Position numbers and translations under genes: made by a program. Of a stretch of 64,000 nucleotides of DNA, positions 49,824 through 60,300 are shown piece by piece (position 1 is the first letter of the stretch; every line of letters starts with the position of its first letter). Under the pieces are notes generated by a model that did no database searches, was not told where the DNA came from, and saw only the letters and a program-made list of their open reading frames with translations. This DNA is from JAAFIM01 sp964467315 (GTDB lineage: Bacteria > Bacteroidota > Bacteroidia > Chitinophagales > Saprospiraceae): contig CAYXSA010000001.1 of the NCBI GenBank assembly GCA_964467315.1, positions 62,001 to 126,000 of the forward strand, in the 5' to 3' direction.

Positions 49824-50759
49824 ATGACAGAGAATACAGAAAACGAGGATTACACGCCACCCAATCGGGGCGGCTACTATATGCAGCTATTAACCTTATT
49901 GGGCATTTGCTTTGTTTCGATGTTTGTGGGGCAAATTTTGGCTATAGGGCTGGCTTCCATTGTCGGCATTAAAGATTTGAGCGTAGCGCTTTCGGAGGTA
50001 CAGCAGGGTAATTTTCCTGCCTTGCTCAACCCTTTGCGCTTTTTACTCTCTATTATGCACGGCTTCACCTTCTTAGTACCCGCGCTGGTATTTGCGTATA
50101 TTTATTGGAAACCGCTTAAGAATAGCCTCTATTTACATCGGCTGCCTACGCTCTCGGGCTTTGCTTGGGCGGCTTTGGCGGTAGTGGCGGCTATGCCTTT
50201 GGTGATAGTGATGCACTATTTCAATACGCTCATACCCGCAGATATACAACAGCAAGCGGGGCGTGAATTGCAGATGGCGATGCTGCGCATGGACTCGCCG
50301 ACGGATTTATTTTTTACATTTTTGCTTGTGGGTATTATGGCAGGCGTAGGCGAAGAGTTGTTATTTCGCGGCGTATTGCAGCGCATTTTTGCCCTTCGTT
50401 TTGCCAACATACATTTGGCGGTTTTATTTTCGGGCATCTTGTTTAGTTTGGTTCATTTTGAGCTACAGGCTTTTGTGCCGCGTTTATTTTTGAGCATGGT
50501 TTTCGGCTATGTATTTTATTGGTCGGGCAGCCTCTACACTTCTATTGCGCTGCATTTGCTCTACAATGGTTTGCAGGTTTTCGCCGTCTATGCCAATCCC
50601 GAAATGAGCGCCGCCACACCCACGCCGCCCGAAATGCCCATGTATTTTATCGCGCTTGGGGGGGCTTTGGTTTTAGGATTCGCCGCCTTGCGCCTGCACA
50701 AAGCGCAGAGCAACAGCGAGCGTGAAACCTATTTACTGCCGCCTTCTTCTACCCCCTAA
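49824..50759 (+). CDS. CPBP-family intramembrane protease
   Basis: A 311-residue membrane protein with about eight helices. The CPBP (Abi/Rce1) motifs are present: GEELLFRGVLQ (EExxxR) near residue 175, then LFSGILFSLVHFELQAF (FxxxH) and LYTSIALHLLYNGLQVF (HxxxN). It probably cleaves or processes membrane-bound substrates. It begins 6 bp after the aminotransferase stop, so the two are likely cotranscribed. Its stop codon abuts parS site 4. Confidence 0.88.
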   Translation: MTENTENEDYTPPNRGGYYMQLLTLLGICFVSMFVGQILAIGLASIVGIKDLSVALSEVQQGNFPALLNPLRFLLSIMHGFTFLVPALVFAYIYWKPLKNSLYLHRLPTLSGFAWAALAVVAAMPLVIVMHYFNTLIPADIQQQAGRELQMAMLRMDSPTDLFFTFLLVGIMAGVGEELLFRGVLQRIFALRFANIHLAVLFSGILFSLVHFELQAFVPRLFLSMVFGYVFYWSGSLYTSIALHLLYNGLQVFAVYANPEMSAATPTPPEMPMYFIALGGALVLGFAALRLHKAQSNSERETYLLPPSSTP

Positions 50760-50775
50760 TGTTTCACGTGGAACA
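50760..50775. promoter_or_regulatory. parS-like site 4
   Basis: TGTTTCACGTGGAACA begins at the first base after the CPBP protease stop codon. Confidence 0.85.
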
Positions 50776-50793
50776 TCGGGCGTTTTTTATTTT

Positions 50794-50962
50794 GGGCGTG
50801 CCCCCGTCCCTGCCTGCGCTGTAAAGCCGTAGCAGGCTACGGCTCGCGCAGGCACCCCGCGCAAGGCGCGGGGCAAAAAGGGGACGGGGTCGGGCTATTC
50901 GGGGCGCGTCATCATCGCCCCAACTGGGGCGAATGTTGATTCGCCCCTACTATCCCTCACGC
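50794..50962 (-). repeat. TJ repeat copy 21 (longest arm 2)
   Basis: Arm 2 has outer CCCCGTCCC/GGGACGGGG, then GCCTGCGC/GCGCAGGC around AAGCCGTAGCAGGCTACGGC, and a CCCCGCGCAAGGCGCGGGG hairpin. Arm 1 is of the GGGGCG type with CGCCCCAACTGGGGCG. It lies between parS sites 4 and 5. Confidence 0.88.
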
Positions 50963-50975
50963 AATAAACCCTCTA

Positions 50976-50991
50976 CGTTCCACGTGAAACA
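50976..50991. promoter_or_regulatory. parS-like site 5
   Basis: CGTTCCACGTGAAACA has one mismatch in the first base relative to the other four sites. Confidence 0.78.
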
Positions 50992-51031
50992 TCTCTCTAC
51001 TTTTCTTATCTGATAATTTCGATTTGTATTT

Positions 51032-51886
51032 ATGAGCTTAAAAACGCGGGCGCTTACGGGCGTAGTTTTTGGGGCGGTGATGATAGGCGGCACGATAGCG
51101 CACGCTTATAGTGCGGCGGTTTTGTTTTTGATAGTCGGCGCTTGCTGTATATGGGAGTTTTCGGGTATCGTCAATGCTAAAGAAGATTCACCGCCTTCTT
51201 GGGCATTTGCTCGCCGTCTGCTAACAGTTTTGCTGGGTTTGCTGCCTGCGCTGTGGGTAGGGGCTTCGCTGATGGATTGGTATATACCACTAAGCGCCCA
51301 TTATATGCTTTGGCTGCCCTTGCTCTTTGGCTTGTTTATTTTTGAGTTGTTTGCGAAGTCGACGCGCCCCTTTGAGCAGGTAGGTTTATTGCTTTTGGCG
51401 CTGGTTTATATTGGTCTGCCTACGGCGATAGTTTTGCAAATCTGTCTAAAACAACCCGACTGGGGCAATATGCTCATTATGGCGATGCAGGCTATAGTTT
51501 GGTCAAGCGATAGCTTTGCTTATCTCGGTGGCTCGCGCATAGGGCGTACTCCGTTTTTTGTGCGTATCTCACCAAAGAAAACTTGGGAAGGGATTTTATG
51601 CGGGGTGCTGGGCGCTTTGGTATTGGGTTATGTTTGTAGCTTAGTATTTACGAGTGTGGGCTATAGTTTATCGGCTTGGCTGCTTATAGCGGCGGTAGGC
51701 TGTGTGTTTGGTATCTTGGGCGACTTAGTCGAGTCCTTGCTAAAACGCAGTTTAGGAATAAAAGATTCGGGGACAATACTGCCAGGACATGGCGGTTTTC
51801 TCGACCGCTTCGACGCGTTTATATTTTTAGTGCCCTTTGTATTTTTTACGATAGTGTACGTTTTAGGAGATGGGCGCTTATTGTGA
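51032..51886 (+). CDS. cdsA: Phosphatidate cytidylyltransferase
   Basis: A 284-residue integral membrane enzyme with about eight helices. It makes CDP-diacylglycerol from phosphatidic acid and CTP for phospholipid synthesis. The family signature is SLLKRSLGIKDSGTILPGHGGFLDRFDAF (residues about 233-261). FVRISPKKTWEGILCGVLGAL lies before it. The N-terminus LKTRALTGVVFGAVMI is typical. Confidence 0.93.
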   Translation: MSLKTRALTGVVFGAVMIGGTIAHAYSAAVLFLIVGACCIWEFSGIVNAKEDSPPSWAFARRLLTVLLGLLPALWVGASLMDWYIPLSAHYMLWLPLLFGLFIFELFAKSTRPFEQVGLLLLALVYIGLPTAIVLQICLKQPDWGNMLIMAMQAIVWSSDSFAYLGGSRIGRTPFFVRISPKKTWEGILCGVLGALVLGYVCSLVFTSVGYSLSAWLLIAAVGCVFGILGDLVESLLKRSLGIKDSGTILPGHGGFLDRFDAFIFLVPFVFFTIVYVLGDGRLL

Positions 51887-51911
51887 GGGACTAAGTTTAA
51901 ATAACCGAATT

Positions 51912-52030
51912 GCGTGAGCGGGTGGAGGGGCGCGCAGGGCTCCGCCCTGCGCGGTGCGCCGCACTTGTGCGGCGTACTGAAACCCCGCAACACGCGACGG
52001 CGCGCCTTGTAAAGGCGCGGCGGCACGCCC
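51912..52030 (+). repeat. Diverged TJ repeat copy
   Basis: The left end reads GCGTGAGCGGGTGG and the right end GGCACGCCC. The core is lost or altered (AACACGCGACGG). Arm 1 is GGGCTCCGCCC with GTGCGCCGCACTTGTGCGGC. Arm 2 is GGCGCGCCTTGTAAAGGCGC. It may be a decayed copy or a relative family. Confidence 0.6.
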
Positions 52031-52050
52031 AAAAAAAGAAAAAAATCTTC

Positions 52051-52680
52051 ATGCCAACTACCCAAGAATTATTGAAAGAATATGCGCAGTATGTCCGAGA
52101 ATGGAATGCGCGCGGCTGGTCGCCCGCTACGAGTACCAACTATTCAGCGCGCATAGAAAGCGACCTAATGGCAATTTCTCAATCGGGCGTGGATAAAGCG
52201 CGTTTTACGGAGCAACATTTTTTGCAGATGCGTATAAGTTCGGGCGAACTTGTGGGCGCGTCTGCGGGTTTGCGCTCGTCGGCGGAAACGGGCTTGCATC
52301 TGGCACTCTACCGCGCCAATAGCGATGTGCATGCAGCCGTGCATACACATACGGTTTTTAATACGATTTTATCGGAGCGCTATCTGCCAAAAGGCGCGTT
52401 GCGGCTTGAGGGCTACGAACTCCTGAAAGCTATCGACGGCTATACGACGCATGAAAGTGTTTTGGATATTCCCGTTTTTGCCAATACGCAGAATATCGAT
52501 GCCCTTGCCGCAGAATTTTTGCAGCGATACGCGCAAGAGCCACAAATGAAAGCCTATCTAATCGCTGGACATGGTTTATATACTTGGGGAAAAGACATAG
52601 CGGAAGCCAAACGGCAGCTCGAAGCGCTGGAATTTTTGATAGAATGCGAATACCGAAAATTGCTAATACCTGCGATATAA
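52051..52680 (+). CDS. mtnB: Methylthioribulose-1-phosphate dehydratase
   Basis: A 209-residue class II aldolase-fold enzyme of the methionine salvage pathway. ARGWSPATSTNYSAR (residues 20-34) is the MtnB start block. The zinc ligands are in VHTHTVFNTILS and AGHGLYTWG. LRLEGYELLKAIDGYTTHE is a standard MtnB segment. ATG 52051 was chosen because the frame upstream runs through the diverged TJ repeat. The other mtn genes are not in the window. Confidence 0.92.
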   Translation: MPTTQELLKEYAQYVREWNARGWSPATSTNYSARIESDLMAISQSGVDKARFTEQHFLQMRISSGELVGASAGLRSSAETGLHLALYRANSDVHAAVHTHTVFNTILSERYLPKGALRLEGYELLKAIDGYTTHESVLDIPVFANTQNIDALAAEFLQRYAQEPQMKAYLIAGHGLYTWGKDIAEAKRQLEALEFLIECEYRKLLIPAI

Positions 52681-52695
52681 AACGATGATAATCAA

Positions 52696-54003
52696 TTATT
52701 TATGCCTTAAAATTTGCTTGCCAACGACGCAATCAAGGCAACGATGTTGGCTACAATAATGCTTATGCCAATGCAAAAGCGCCTGCGACTCCAGCGCGCT
52801 TTTGGGGGCGATGTTCCATGCTGCCCATTGGCGAGTGTTGTGGTTTTTTTCGGCTTCGAGTATAGAGAGCCAAGCAAGGGCGCGGGTGCAGAGTTCGGGA
52901 CGCAGCCGAAAAAGCCCTTTCGTGTAAAATATCGGCACAAGGGCGTTGATGATAATCGCGTCGATAGCATTAGCGCCCAGCGTTTTGGGCTGCGGCTTGT
53001 TGCTGCTGCGCTCCAATAAATAATGCGTATCCCAAAAATTATGCAGGCGTATCTGCAAAAACTCCCGCGCCTGCTCGAGGCTCTGGCTATGGAGTAGGCG
53101 CGAAAAAAGATAATCCGACTGAAAAAACAACTGCGCCAACTGCGCTATACGCAGGGTCGGAAAATTGGCGGGACGCATCCGCGAAAATCGCCAATGCACC
53201 CGACTAATGGGCTGTAGCTGATACTTTGCGCGCAGGTGCGCATATTCGCGCTGGAGCTCTTGCGTGTATGGGTCGTCGGATTCTTCGGGCAATAGCGAAG
53301 CCTGTCCAAAAAAAAGCGCCTCCAGCTGCGCGAGGCTTTGCCGCTGCTTGACGACGGTGAGCAAGGGCAGGGACTGCGCAAGGGCGAGCATCGCAGCACC
53401 GTTTACGTCCGCGCCCAGCGCTTGCGCGATTTGCCAATATAGCGCCTCGTTCCAATTTTGCTGCGTCGCTTCGAGTTGCGCAGTTATGGCGATGACCTTA
53501 TGCTCGAGCCGCTCCATGCCCAGTTCGGCGAGCCAAGGGCGCAAATTCATGGACTCAAAAACGGCGGGCTGATGTCCTGCACAAGGCAACCATTGGCGAT
53601 TTTGCGAGAGTTGGCGGTATTCAGCGGCTAAGCTCGCGCTAATCCGCCCCTCGAGTACCAGCGTAGGCAGTGCCGTGCCGTCGGCAAGCGAAATTTCTGC
53701 GTCTGCTTTATAGACCACGTGCAAAATTACGCGCTCATAGGCATCATCTTCCGCGTGCCCGTGCTGCCGCCAGTCCGATGCGCGCCAATGCAATTCCACG
53801 TCGCCAATCCACAAAATCCCGTCGATATATATGCGCGCCTGCGAAAAATCCGCACCCGCATTGCGGGCATTATACGCGCCGCTGTGCAAAATACTCAGGC
53901 TTTCGCCCGCAGTTGTGCGCAAATCGTGCAAATCAAAAGCCTTTTCTTGCCAAATATAATGCAAAAAGGCTTCTCCCAAATCGGAGTAAGGGGGCATAGT
54001 CAT
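52696..54003 (-). CDS. DUF2851-family protein
   Basis: A 435-residue protein widespread in Bacteroidota. It has SEAFLHYIWQEKAFD-like GEAFLHYIWQEKAFDLHDLRT, then LHSGAYNARNAGADFSQARIYIDGILWIGDVELHWRASDW, HVVYKADAEISLADGTALPTLVLEGRIS. A C-terminal cysteine block (HYCSQHRCLDCVVGKQIL) suggests zinc binding. Function is not established. It converges on mtnB with 15 bp between stops. Confidence 0.88.
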   Translation of the reverse strand: MTMPPYSDLGEAFLHYIWQEKAFDLHDLRTTAGESLSILHSGAYNARNAGADFSQARIYIDGILWIGDVELHWRASDWRQHGHAEDDAYERVILHVVYKADAEISLADGTALPTLVLEGRISASLAAEYRQLSQNRQWLPCAGHQPAVFESMNLRPWLAELGMERLEHKVIAITAQLEATQQNWNEALYWQIAQALGADVNGAAMLALAQSLPLLTVVKQRQSLAQLEALFFGQASLLPEESDDPYTQELQREYAHLRAKYQLQPISRVHWRFSRMRPANFPTLRIAQLAQLFFQSDYLFSRLLHSQSLEQAREFLQIRLHNFWDTHYLLERSSNKPQPKTLGANAIDAIIINALVPIFYTKGLFRLRPELCTRALAWLSILEAEKNHNTRQWAAWNIAPKSALESQALLHWHKHYCSQHRCLDCVVGKQILRHK

Positions 54004-54089
54004 AAGCTAAAAATAAGGGAATTTAGTAAAAAAATAGGGCGCTGCAAATCTATCAATACGGCAAAGATACATTTTTTCTGGATAATTTT

Positions 54090-54184
54090 GGCGTGCCCCT
54101 GCTCCCCGCGCCTACGGCGCTTAAAGGTCGCAGGGTCGGGCTATTTGAGCCGTAGCATGCTACGGCTCTACATATCCCTCACGC
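54090..54184 (-). repeat. TJ repeat copy 22
   Basis: Arm 2 has an outer CCCTGC/GCAGGG pair and a CGCGCCTACGGCGC hairpin. Arm 1 is GAGCCGTAGCATGCTACGGC. A GCCCGCGCC/GGCGCGGGC hairpin follows at 54195-54219. The remaining gap to 54,339 is AT-rich, with no clear promoter. Confidence 0.87.
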
Positions 54185-54339
54185 AAAAAACGCCGCCCGC
54201 GCCCAAAGGAGGCGCGGGCGATTTATAGTTTTTGTTTATATATTTTTTAAAAAATTGTCCGAAAAATTTTAATTTTTTAAATGGGCTGCCTATTTTACAT
54301 TTTTATACCCTCTTTGCTCATCTAACATCTATCTCTACT

Positions 54340-54380
54340 ATGCACAACAATTCGCAATTCGCAATTCGCAATTCGCAATT
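54340..54380 (+). repeat. Heptanucleotide tandem repeat after an ATG
   Basis: ATGCACAAC at 54340-54348 is followed by four copies of AATTCGC (54349-54376) and a partial AATT. With four copies, the ATG frame stops at TAA 54382-54384. With 2, 5 or 8 copies it would enter the reading frame of the giant protein directly before the hydrophobic signal LIFLLFLPLGLHSQ. Confidence 0.85.
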
Positions 54381-54392
54381 TTAATTTTTCTT

Positions 54393-57300
54393 TTGTTTTT
54401 GCCGCTTGGACTACATTCGCAACAACATTATTGCGGTTCAGACGAAGTATTTGATTGGCAGCGAAGCTTGGGGGCGAGCAGGCAGGTACAACAGCTACAG
54501 GTACTTTATCAATCTGCACAACAGAGCATCCAGCCCAAAAGTATGGTAAATGATACCTTTGTTATCCCCATAGTTTTTCACATCATCGCCGATAATGTAG
54601 CGCGCCTAAATAGCTTCCCTGCTGCTCGTATTGACAGTCAGCTTGCGGTGATGAATCGGCATTTTTCTCAAAGCCGAATACGGTTCTGTTTGGCGCAAAA
54701 TATTCATTTTTTGCCATACAGGACGAGTAATGCCGATTGGAATGTATATAACCACTCAAACCTACCCACCACACAAGGAATTACTTATACAATAGATACC
54801 TCAGGGCAAACTACTTTTGATCTGACAAATCAAGCGGCTTTGGGGGATTGGTACTTCAAACTTCCATTTAGTCCAAGATTGTATTTAAACGTTTATGTTG
54901 TTGACAGGGTTTTATTACCGACTGGTCAGACAGCAGCAGGCGTTTCTTATACGGGGCCTGTCTTTGATGATTTAAACGCATTGGACCCGCGTGCAGACGG
55001 AATTGGGATGCAGTATGAATATTTTTTTTGCGGCTCTATGGGGGGGCTGGGGACTATAGCGGTGCATGAAGCAGGACATTGGCTGGGCTTATTTCACACT
55101 TTTACACAGCCCAGCGACCAAGCTTGCGACACCTACGAACAACTACAACCTACCTCTACTTTGGGTGTTTCTGGCTGCGTTACGCCCTATAGTTCTGTTT
55201 TGGCTTGTCCCTTAGCATTGCCATACAATCAAGGCGAAAACCACATGGATTATCACACGGAAAATTGCCTTCGGGTGTTTACGCCGCAGCAAACAGTTCG
55301 TATGCACAATACCCTCACTCACCCGCAAGGCAGGCGAGAACTCGTATCTGCATTAAATAGAATATCTACTGGCATACAAGATACGGGTAGCGCTTGTGTC
55401 AATTTACCGCCCATTACGGCAGAATTTAGTATGTCGCAGTCAGGTGTATGTGCAGGGTCTACACAGCAAATAAATTTATTAGGCGCAGTAACTTTCAATT
55501 CGTGGCAGTTTATTTTAAACTGGAATCCAACCCGAAATGCTGGGCAACCTGCACCTTTGGGGCAAACAGTTCAATTTAATTCGCTTTCATATGGAAGCAA
55601 TGGAATACCTAATACGGCAATTCAATTTCTACAACCAGGTATTTGGGAAATACAACTGATAGGCACTTCATCTGTTTTTGGTACTGTAACACATACAGAA
55701 GTATTCGAGGTATTTGACTGCTCTATTAGCGATAGTCGTAATCGCATTACTGCTGTGTTTGATACGATGGACTGGAAAATAGAAAATCCCGCGCTTTCGA
55801 CATCTCTACATACAGATGCAGACACTGGCTACATGGTTGTAGGGACTGTTTTACCATCGCAATCCTTGGAATTTGGTTTTTTATATAGAACTGATGCCAA
55901 CGGACAAATGCTATGGCGTAAAACTGTAAAAGCACCTAATGGCGAAGCGCTTCGCTTGTTAGATATAAGTAGTAATGTACTATACAATGGGCAGTATTGC
56001 TATGCGGCTACAGGCTACATTAGCGAAAACAGTAATACACAACAGAATGTACTGTTAGTTTTATTTGATGGAACTGGTAATATACTTTGGCAACGCTCCT
56101 ATCCGCTGCAAAACTCAATGGGAGTGCCTTTTGCGCATAGCGCAGGGCTACAGGTGAAACAGTTGTCCGATACCTATTTTGATTTGTCGTTTGCAGTTGT
56201 TGGTATTGCATCAGCTGATACAAGCGCTGCAGGCAGTAAGGAAGGATTTATATTGTGCGTTAACCCTATGCAAAACAATGGCACCCCCATATGGCAACGC
56301 TTTTATAATTCCCCGCAATTGGGCACTAAGGATGGTGATGTAGTGGAAAGTGTTGTAGAAATTTACGGCGATGTTGATAGTTCAGGCGTAGAGCGCCCTG
56401 CAATAGTTATAGGCGGTAATTATAATAAAACGGATGCCACTACCACAGAGGGCGCATTTTGGGAATGCCTTGTTTTTAATGGCAATACACCGTCTCGCCA
56501 GTGGACAAATTATGTAGAATCAGCTCCCAATAATGCAGGATTTACTCGATTTTGTGATATAACTTTTGATAATGGGCAACTGTTTGTAGCTATTTATTCA
56601 AGCTATGAACATGCTACCCTCCTTTCAAAAATATATCTATATAATGGAAAATGGGAAAATACTACCGTTTTTTCAACTTTTGGAGGGGGAGCAGACAACC
56701 CTAAGTGTAACAATATCTATCTTAGAAATAGCGATGGTATTGCAATGTTTTTGTCTTTGGCTGAAGGTCGTGGTAATATAGTTGGCATAAAAGGACCTTT
56801 ACCTACTACTGGAGACCCTTATTGGTTAAATTTTCTCACAGACTATATATCGCGCACCTACCAATATAGTGGTGCAAGTCTTAATAACGACATATATGGA
56901 CATGATAGTCCTTTTTGGTCTGTACGCAATACTGTGCCTACTCCTGAAGGAGGATATATGATAGCAAAGCAAGTTGGTGTAGATAGCAGCAGTTCTGCTT
57001 TACATCCGTTCGGTATTCAATTCAACAAAGTGGATAGCAACCTTATAGGCGCGTGTATGGATTTAGCTACCTTGGCATCTGGCATTTATTTAGGATTATC
57101 GCAGTTTCCCAGCGTAGAAAACACCAGCAACGGCGGCGCAACAAATAGCCCTAGCAATGCACAAACTTTTGCAGCTGCTGTTTTATGTGAGCGTTTGGGC
57201 TGCGACAATTCAGCTGTGCTTGAGTTTAATACTGCCAAATGCCCTATGGCAACAATACCGCTTAACGTTCTACCTGCGTTTCTTGCTGGTGGTGGATACC

Positions 57301-60300
57301 GTTTCCAGTGGTCGCCTGCTACTTTTTTGTCGTCGGATACTGCTTTTGCGCCTACGACTTCTGCCAATACAAATATAGCCTACTCTGTCGTTGTTATAGA
57401 CTTAAGTACTTCTTGCATTGTTTTGCAATCTTCTGTAAATGTTAATGTTGTTACAAGTTCATTTAATGCCAATCACTATTTATTACCAGATACGATTGTT
57501 TATTGCGGACAAAATGGTTTTACAGTTTCTACTTCTGAGCAAACAGGGTTTAATGTAAACGATACTTTAAATTACAGTACTGGTTTAACGTGGATTCATC
57601 AGGGGCAAATGCATTCAGGTTACAATACTTATACCCCTTGTAGTTTATTTAGTGGTTGTGTTAACATTACAAGCCATTTGCCTATCACAACTAATATAGA
57701 TGCTCCGTTTTCTATTATTTTGGAGTGGGGTGTAATTGCAAATCAGGGGGGCAATTTTTCTAATCCTTTGATTTGCGTATATGACACGACTACAGTTTTT
57801 CCTATTATTCTCAACGCTGTTACTGTCCATAATGTATCTTGTGCAGGGGGCGCTGATGGGCAAGCCAATGCAGTGATTCCACCACTAAGCGGACTAACAT
57901 CCACATACCAATGGTCTACAGGAGCAACAACCAATAGTATTTCTGGACTATCGTCGGGAGTGTATTCGCTTTCTGTATCTGCCCCTGATTTAGGATGTAA
58001 TGCTGAAAACAGCATCACTATCACCGAACCTGCCGCATTAGCTGCTAATGCCACAATCTCGCCTGCTTCTTGCTTTGGTTCTGCTGACGGTTCTGCTGCT
58101 GTAACAGCAAGCGGCGGCACTGTGCCTTATACTTATCTTTGGAATAATGGGCAGACAAATGCTACAGCTACTGCGCTCATTGCAGGCGCTTATAGTGTTA
58201 GCATTACAGATAACAATGGCTGCCAAACTACGACAAACGCTACAGTGAGCCAGCCCAATGCTTTAATCGCTAATACTACTGCTTCGCCTGTTTCTTGTTT
58301 TGGCTTTGCAGACGGTTCGGCTGCTGTAAGCACCAGCGGGGGGACAGCCCCCTACGCTTATCTTTGGAATAATGGGCAGACAAATGCTACAGCTACCACA
58401 CTCATAGCAGGCGCTTATAGTGTTACTATAACCAGCAGCGACGGTTGCACAACTGTCGCAAGTGCTACTGTTTTAGAACCTGCCGCCTTAGCAGTAGACG
58501 CAGATAGTATAGATATAAGCTGTCACGATAGAAAAGACGGCGGGGCTATCGCGCTCACAACAGGCGGCACAGCCCCTTATAGTTATTTGTGGTCGACAGG
58601 CGCGACGACGATGCAAATTATAGATTTGCTGCACGGTCTGTATACTGTAACTGTTACTGATGCAAACGGCTGCACAGCCATCAGCAGCACCAATGTCAAT
58701 CTACCGCCACCCTTGAGCGTGGCAACAAATGGTAGTTTTATAGCTTGTTTTGGCAGCAACAATGGCAGCACACAAGCAACAGCTACAGGCGGCACGCTCC
58801 CTTACAGTTATCTATGGTCAAGCGGGCAGACAAGTGATACAGCTACTGGGCTAAGTGCTGGCTTGTATGGCTTATTAGTAACTGATGCACGCGGTTGTAC
58901 GGTTACAAGTACGGCATTGGTGCAGCAAGCTACTGCATTAAATATCAACATCAGCCAAGGCGTACAAATACGCTGCTTTGGCGACCAAACCGCCAGCCTT
59001 TCTGCTGCTGTATCGGGTGGGAATAGCCCCTACAGTTACCTTTGGTCGACAGGTGGTACAAACAGCAACCTCAACAATGTGGGCGCAGGTACTTATACCC
59101 TAAGCGTAAGCGATGCCAGCGGCTGCGTTTCGGTGGCTTCGCGCAGTATTAGCGAACCGAGTGCATTGAGTTTGTCGCTGGCTCCTACGCATATCATTTG
59201 CAGAGGTAGCAATACGGGCAGTGCTTTCGCACAAGTAAGCGGCGGCACTCCGATTTATTTCTATGCTTGGTCAGACGGTCAAATTTCTAATCAAGCTTTT
59301 GGCTTGTTTGCGGGTAATTATACCGTTACCGTTACCGATTTGAGGGGCTGCCGAGCTATCGCCAGTACGACCATCACAGAGCCTGCCAATGCTATTAGCT
59401 TGACGCTAACAAGCACCAACCCCAACTGCCAAAATGTAGGCGGTTCGGCTACAGTTATGGCTTCTTTGGGTGTAGCGCCTTATACTTACCTTTGGTCAAA
59501 TGGCAGAACTACAGCCAATGCCACAGGCTTAAATGCGGGGACGCATTGTGTTATGGTTACAGATGCCAATGGCTGCACGGCTACGACTTGCGCGACACTC
59601 TCGCCGCCCAATAATGCTTTCCAAATAGCAAAAAGTAGTAACCTCAGCACTACGACTATAGCAGTGGGCAGTACCTTCACCTACCGAATAACCGTAACCA
59701 ACAACTGCGCAGGCAATTACGTGATACAAATTAGCGATACCTTACCGCAAGGCTTATTGTTTGTATCGGCGAACTCTACCAATCCCGCCCTGACTAATAT
59801 CAACTACGCGCCCAACAACGGCGCAAGCAACGCAGGTACAGTAACCGCCACCTACAATACCAGCGGCGCAGGTTCTGCTGTGTTGGCTATAACAGTGCGT
59901 GCTGTAGCGAGTGGGGCTTGTTCTCGCTCGCTGCGCTTGCGCAACGTCGCCGAAGCCCGCGTAGGCAATACCTCCCGCACAGCGCAGCACACGCTGGAGG
60001 TGCAAGACATGAGCACACTGAATGGCAGCAATTGTATGCCTGATACCCTTAGTGTTAGTTTTCAACAAATGACGAATGCGGGCATATTGTTGCCTGCTGC
60101 TGTTTCAGCCAACACGCCGCAAAATATAACCATAAACGGCACTTGGACGCTTAGCGCAGGAATATATACTTTTGCCCCTACATCGCGCATACGCATGGAG
60201 GCGGGCGCACGCATCATCGTCAATAACAGCGCTACACTTATTTTGGATGGTGTGATTGTAGATGGTTGTGATTGTATGTGGCATGAAATCCTCATTGATA

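Noticed and set aside
254..54184. TJ repeats as intrinsic terminators
   Set aside because: They occur in both orientations and in divergent promoter gaps, and the right end is followed by A-runs rather than T-runs. Only some adjacent hairpins (for example 13140-13171) look like terminators.
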